A stretch of DNA of 64,000 nt from assembly GCA_003439945.1 (NCBI GenBank), contig QVRM01000940.1, positions 873,501 to 937,500 of the forward strand. The letters are read 5' to 3'. Made by a program: the position numbers and the translations under genes. This DNA comes from Dermanyssus gallinae. Lineage: Eukaryota; Arthropoda; Arachnida; Mesostigmata; Dermanyssidae. Each line of letters opens with the position of its first letter. Positions within the stretch are counted from its first letter, which is position 1. Below the pieces are notes generated by a model. That model made no database searches. It was not told the origin of the DNA and saw only the letters and a program-made list of their open reading frames with translations. Of this stretch, positions 62,167-64,000 are shown one piece after another.

Positions 62167-63644
62167 TTAGTTACGATCGGTTAGCAAACGCACCCTCCCT
62201 CACGCTCCATCTCGGTCCAGCTTACTGCCGTTCTTGTCTTCTGATCGTCTGTCCGGGGGATACATTTTTAATAGCACGATGCTTTTTGTTTCTTCTCCAA
62301 TAAAAGGCGTTTTTTGTTATGCTTATATTAAATAAGCATGTATATATATTTTTTCAATACAATGTGTATGAATACATGTATATATACAGGTGTATGCGTT
62401 CGCGTACGATCGAGTCTTGATCTCTGGCGCTGCGGCGCCACTCACGACAGGAGAAGGGTCAATGAAACAGGACTATGAGAGCTACTGAGGAAGTACGGCG
62501 AACAGCTGATGCTATTACTGGCGCGGCTACTGCGACTAGTCAGAGGGACTTTTATGCTGAACGACAACTACTAGCACGCACTAGCAGCCGAGTATCGGTG
62601 TATGCTAACGGAGGATCGGATGAAAGTTCTTGGCATCGACTCGAGCTGGGCCAATGGGTGACTACCGACAAGGGTTAGGCTAGTCGACCAAATCTACTCG
62701 TCGGATCATGTCCGTGATCCCCTATCAGGGTGAATGAGGCAAACATAAGCAGAGAGAGAGAAAGGAGGAAAGGCAAGACAATAAATGAAGAGAGGTGGCG
62801 TGTGGGCGTTTTCTTTTCTTAAACTCTAATCGGAAGTAAATCTCTGAGACCTTAAGTGTTCAGTAGGCAGACTCTTACCCATCCGCCTTTGTAACTGCCC
62901 GATGATGGCCGCACACTAGCGTTCCTCGGTGCCCATCGGTGTCCGAGGCGGAAAGAATATTACCTCCAGCCGTCGACTTTTTAAGTGCGGGCACCGGAGA
63001 CGGTGGATCGTTTTGAATAGCCTAGATCAAGCAACTTGGAGGATATACAGTCCGGTATCCGTAAGCTCGTATACATATCATATAGGTTCAGACCGAAAAT
63101 TACAGATAGGCAGCGGGGCACCAGGAGGCACGTTCCTGGATAGCGATCTGCAATAAATAAACAAAAAAGTAAATAAAAAAATAAAGTAGTGCCAAGTAAG
63201 TAAAACGCACACCGCCAAAAACGTAAGGCATACTCACGCTAGTTCAGCAAGCAAATTGGCAGAACAACTATACTGTAAGATAACGTATTCAAATGCGTGT
63301 GTCAGTGAATAGTGACCTTGTAATATGTCATGATTTCAATTTAAACAAGGTGAATTCCGGGTCATGGTCGGGCATAACCTGACAAAAACGAGGAGACTAG
63401 ATGTAGAGGAGACTAAACGCACCTCCCCCTTTAAACTTCACTCTTTGATGCATTTGATGCATTACCATCCCCTCCACTATGGTCATATACAGAACAATTA
63501 TCAATATAACCGAGAAGACAATGTCCACGTGCAAAATAATGACAAACGCTCACTACTAATACCTGGCGAGTCCTCTGTTAGCTCGAGCGACGTTATTCCC
63601 ATATATGCACCAACAGATATATTTATCACTATGTTTATTATATA
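62163..63644. other. Spacer with unassigned short frames
   Basis: Frames of 67, 75 and about 94 codons (62475-62678; 62929-63156; 63364 onward, running into the mariner end) are open on the plus strand. The last begins at an ATG and has ordinary composition with a His-rich patch. None is recognised. Confidence 0.35.
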
Positions 63645-64000
63645 CGAGGTGTGTTCAACGATGTGTGTCGCGACTTTTGTGTTTTTTCAAAAGTTATTCA
63701 TTTATTCATGAATATCTATTTTGTCCCCTTCAAAGTAATCCCCATGAGAGATTATACACTTGTGCCAACGGTTTTTCCAATCTTCGAAGCACTTCAAAAA
63801 ACCTTTTTTTTTTATCTTGTTCAGCTCCTCCTTCGATGCCGTCTTTATCTCGTCAAGCGTAGCGTAACGTCGTCCTTTCATGGGCCTCTTCAGTTTAGGG
63901 AACAAGAAAAAGTCACAGGGGGCCAGATCTGGGGAATACGGTGGCTGCGGCATCATTAGTGTGTTGTTTTTGGCCAAAAACTCGCGCACAAGCAACGATG
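63645..64000 (-). mobile_element. Second mariner transposon, cut by the window edge
   Basis: After a TA (63643-63644) the sequence CGAGGTGTGTTCAACGATGT is a typical mariner terminal repeat. It is followed by the 3' end of a transposase gene on the minus strand. The other end lies beyond the window. It is a different family from the element at 47543, since both the end sequence and the protein differ. Confidence 0.85.
63702..63999 (-). CDS. Mariner transposase, C-terminal part (partial)
   Basis: 98 codons are open to the window edge and end at TAA 63702-63704, 57 bp from the element end. The peptide has MMPQPPYSPDLAPCDFFLF, holding the third catalytic Asp of the mariner DDE/D domain (CD in APCDFFLF), then KLKRPMKGRR and a conserved tail with CFEDWKNRWHKCI and GDYFEGDKI. 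No stop or frameshift is seen in this part, so the copy may be more intact than the first mariner. Its N-terminus and first two catalytic residues are outside the window. Confidence 0.85.
   Translation of the reverse strand, partial: SLLVREFLAKNNTLMMPQPPYSPDLAPCDFFLFPKLKRPMKGRRYATLDEIKTASKEELNKIKKKGFLKCFEDWKNRWHKCIISHGDYFEGDKIDIHE

Overview
This window looks like a eukaryotic, probably invertebrate (arthropod-like), nuclear genome. I see no operons, no ribosome-binding sites and no dense coding. Instead there are long (TA)n arrays, many triplet microsatellites, two mariner-type DNA transposons, LINE fragments, a tRNA-derived SINE and an LTR element. A mite, tick or insect is plausible, but I cannot fix the species. 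No host gene is recognised with confidence; most long open frames are translations of simple repeats.

Layout. 1-8.2 kb: a decayed LINE fragment, then a GC-rich triplet-repeat island (about 1.3-5.1 kb) and a mixed region with one unassigned open frame. 8228-11115: the best object in the window, a complete 2.9-kb LTR element whose two 425-bp LTRs look identical. It has a 4-bp target duplication and a single 550-codon gag. That gag carries two CCHC knuckles and a long coiled-coil tail where protease and polymerase would normally begin. 11938-12328: a TA-flanked MITE sitting in a (TA)n array. 12.9-14.7 kb: a second GC-rich island. 15.8-16.3 kb: a possible host exon with good splice signals. 17.9-19.2 kb: two minus-strand fragments of one LINE family. 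19.66-19.98 kb: an LTR-like segment. 20-24 and 25-28.3 kb: further GC-rich islands, ending in a perfect 48-bp palindrome beside a long (TA)n tract.

29-38 kb is AT-rich and nearly featureless apart from short direct repeats and a weak tRNA-like relic. 38-43 kb holds two more islands. 45.4-48.8 kb has two long hairpins, a tRNA-derived SINE, an unassigned open frame and a full-length mariner with perfect terminal repeats but a broken transposase. 50-57 kb is repeat-rich and GC-rich. 57.6 kb carries one end of a probable DNA transposon and 58.9 kb a tRNA-like relic. The window ends inside a second mariner whose transposase C-terminus is open.

The most interesting biology is the gag-only element. 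It lacks pol yet seems to have moved recently, so it should depend on an autonomous partner elsewhere, and its gag is fused to an unexplained coiled-coil domain. A second theme is that TA-targeting transposons here sit in (TA)n arrays.
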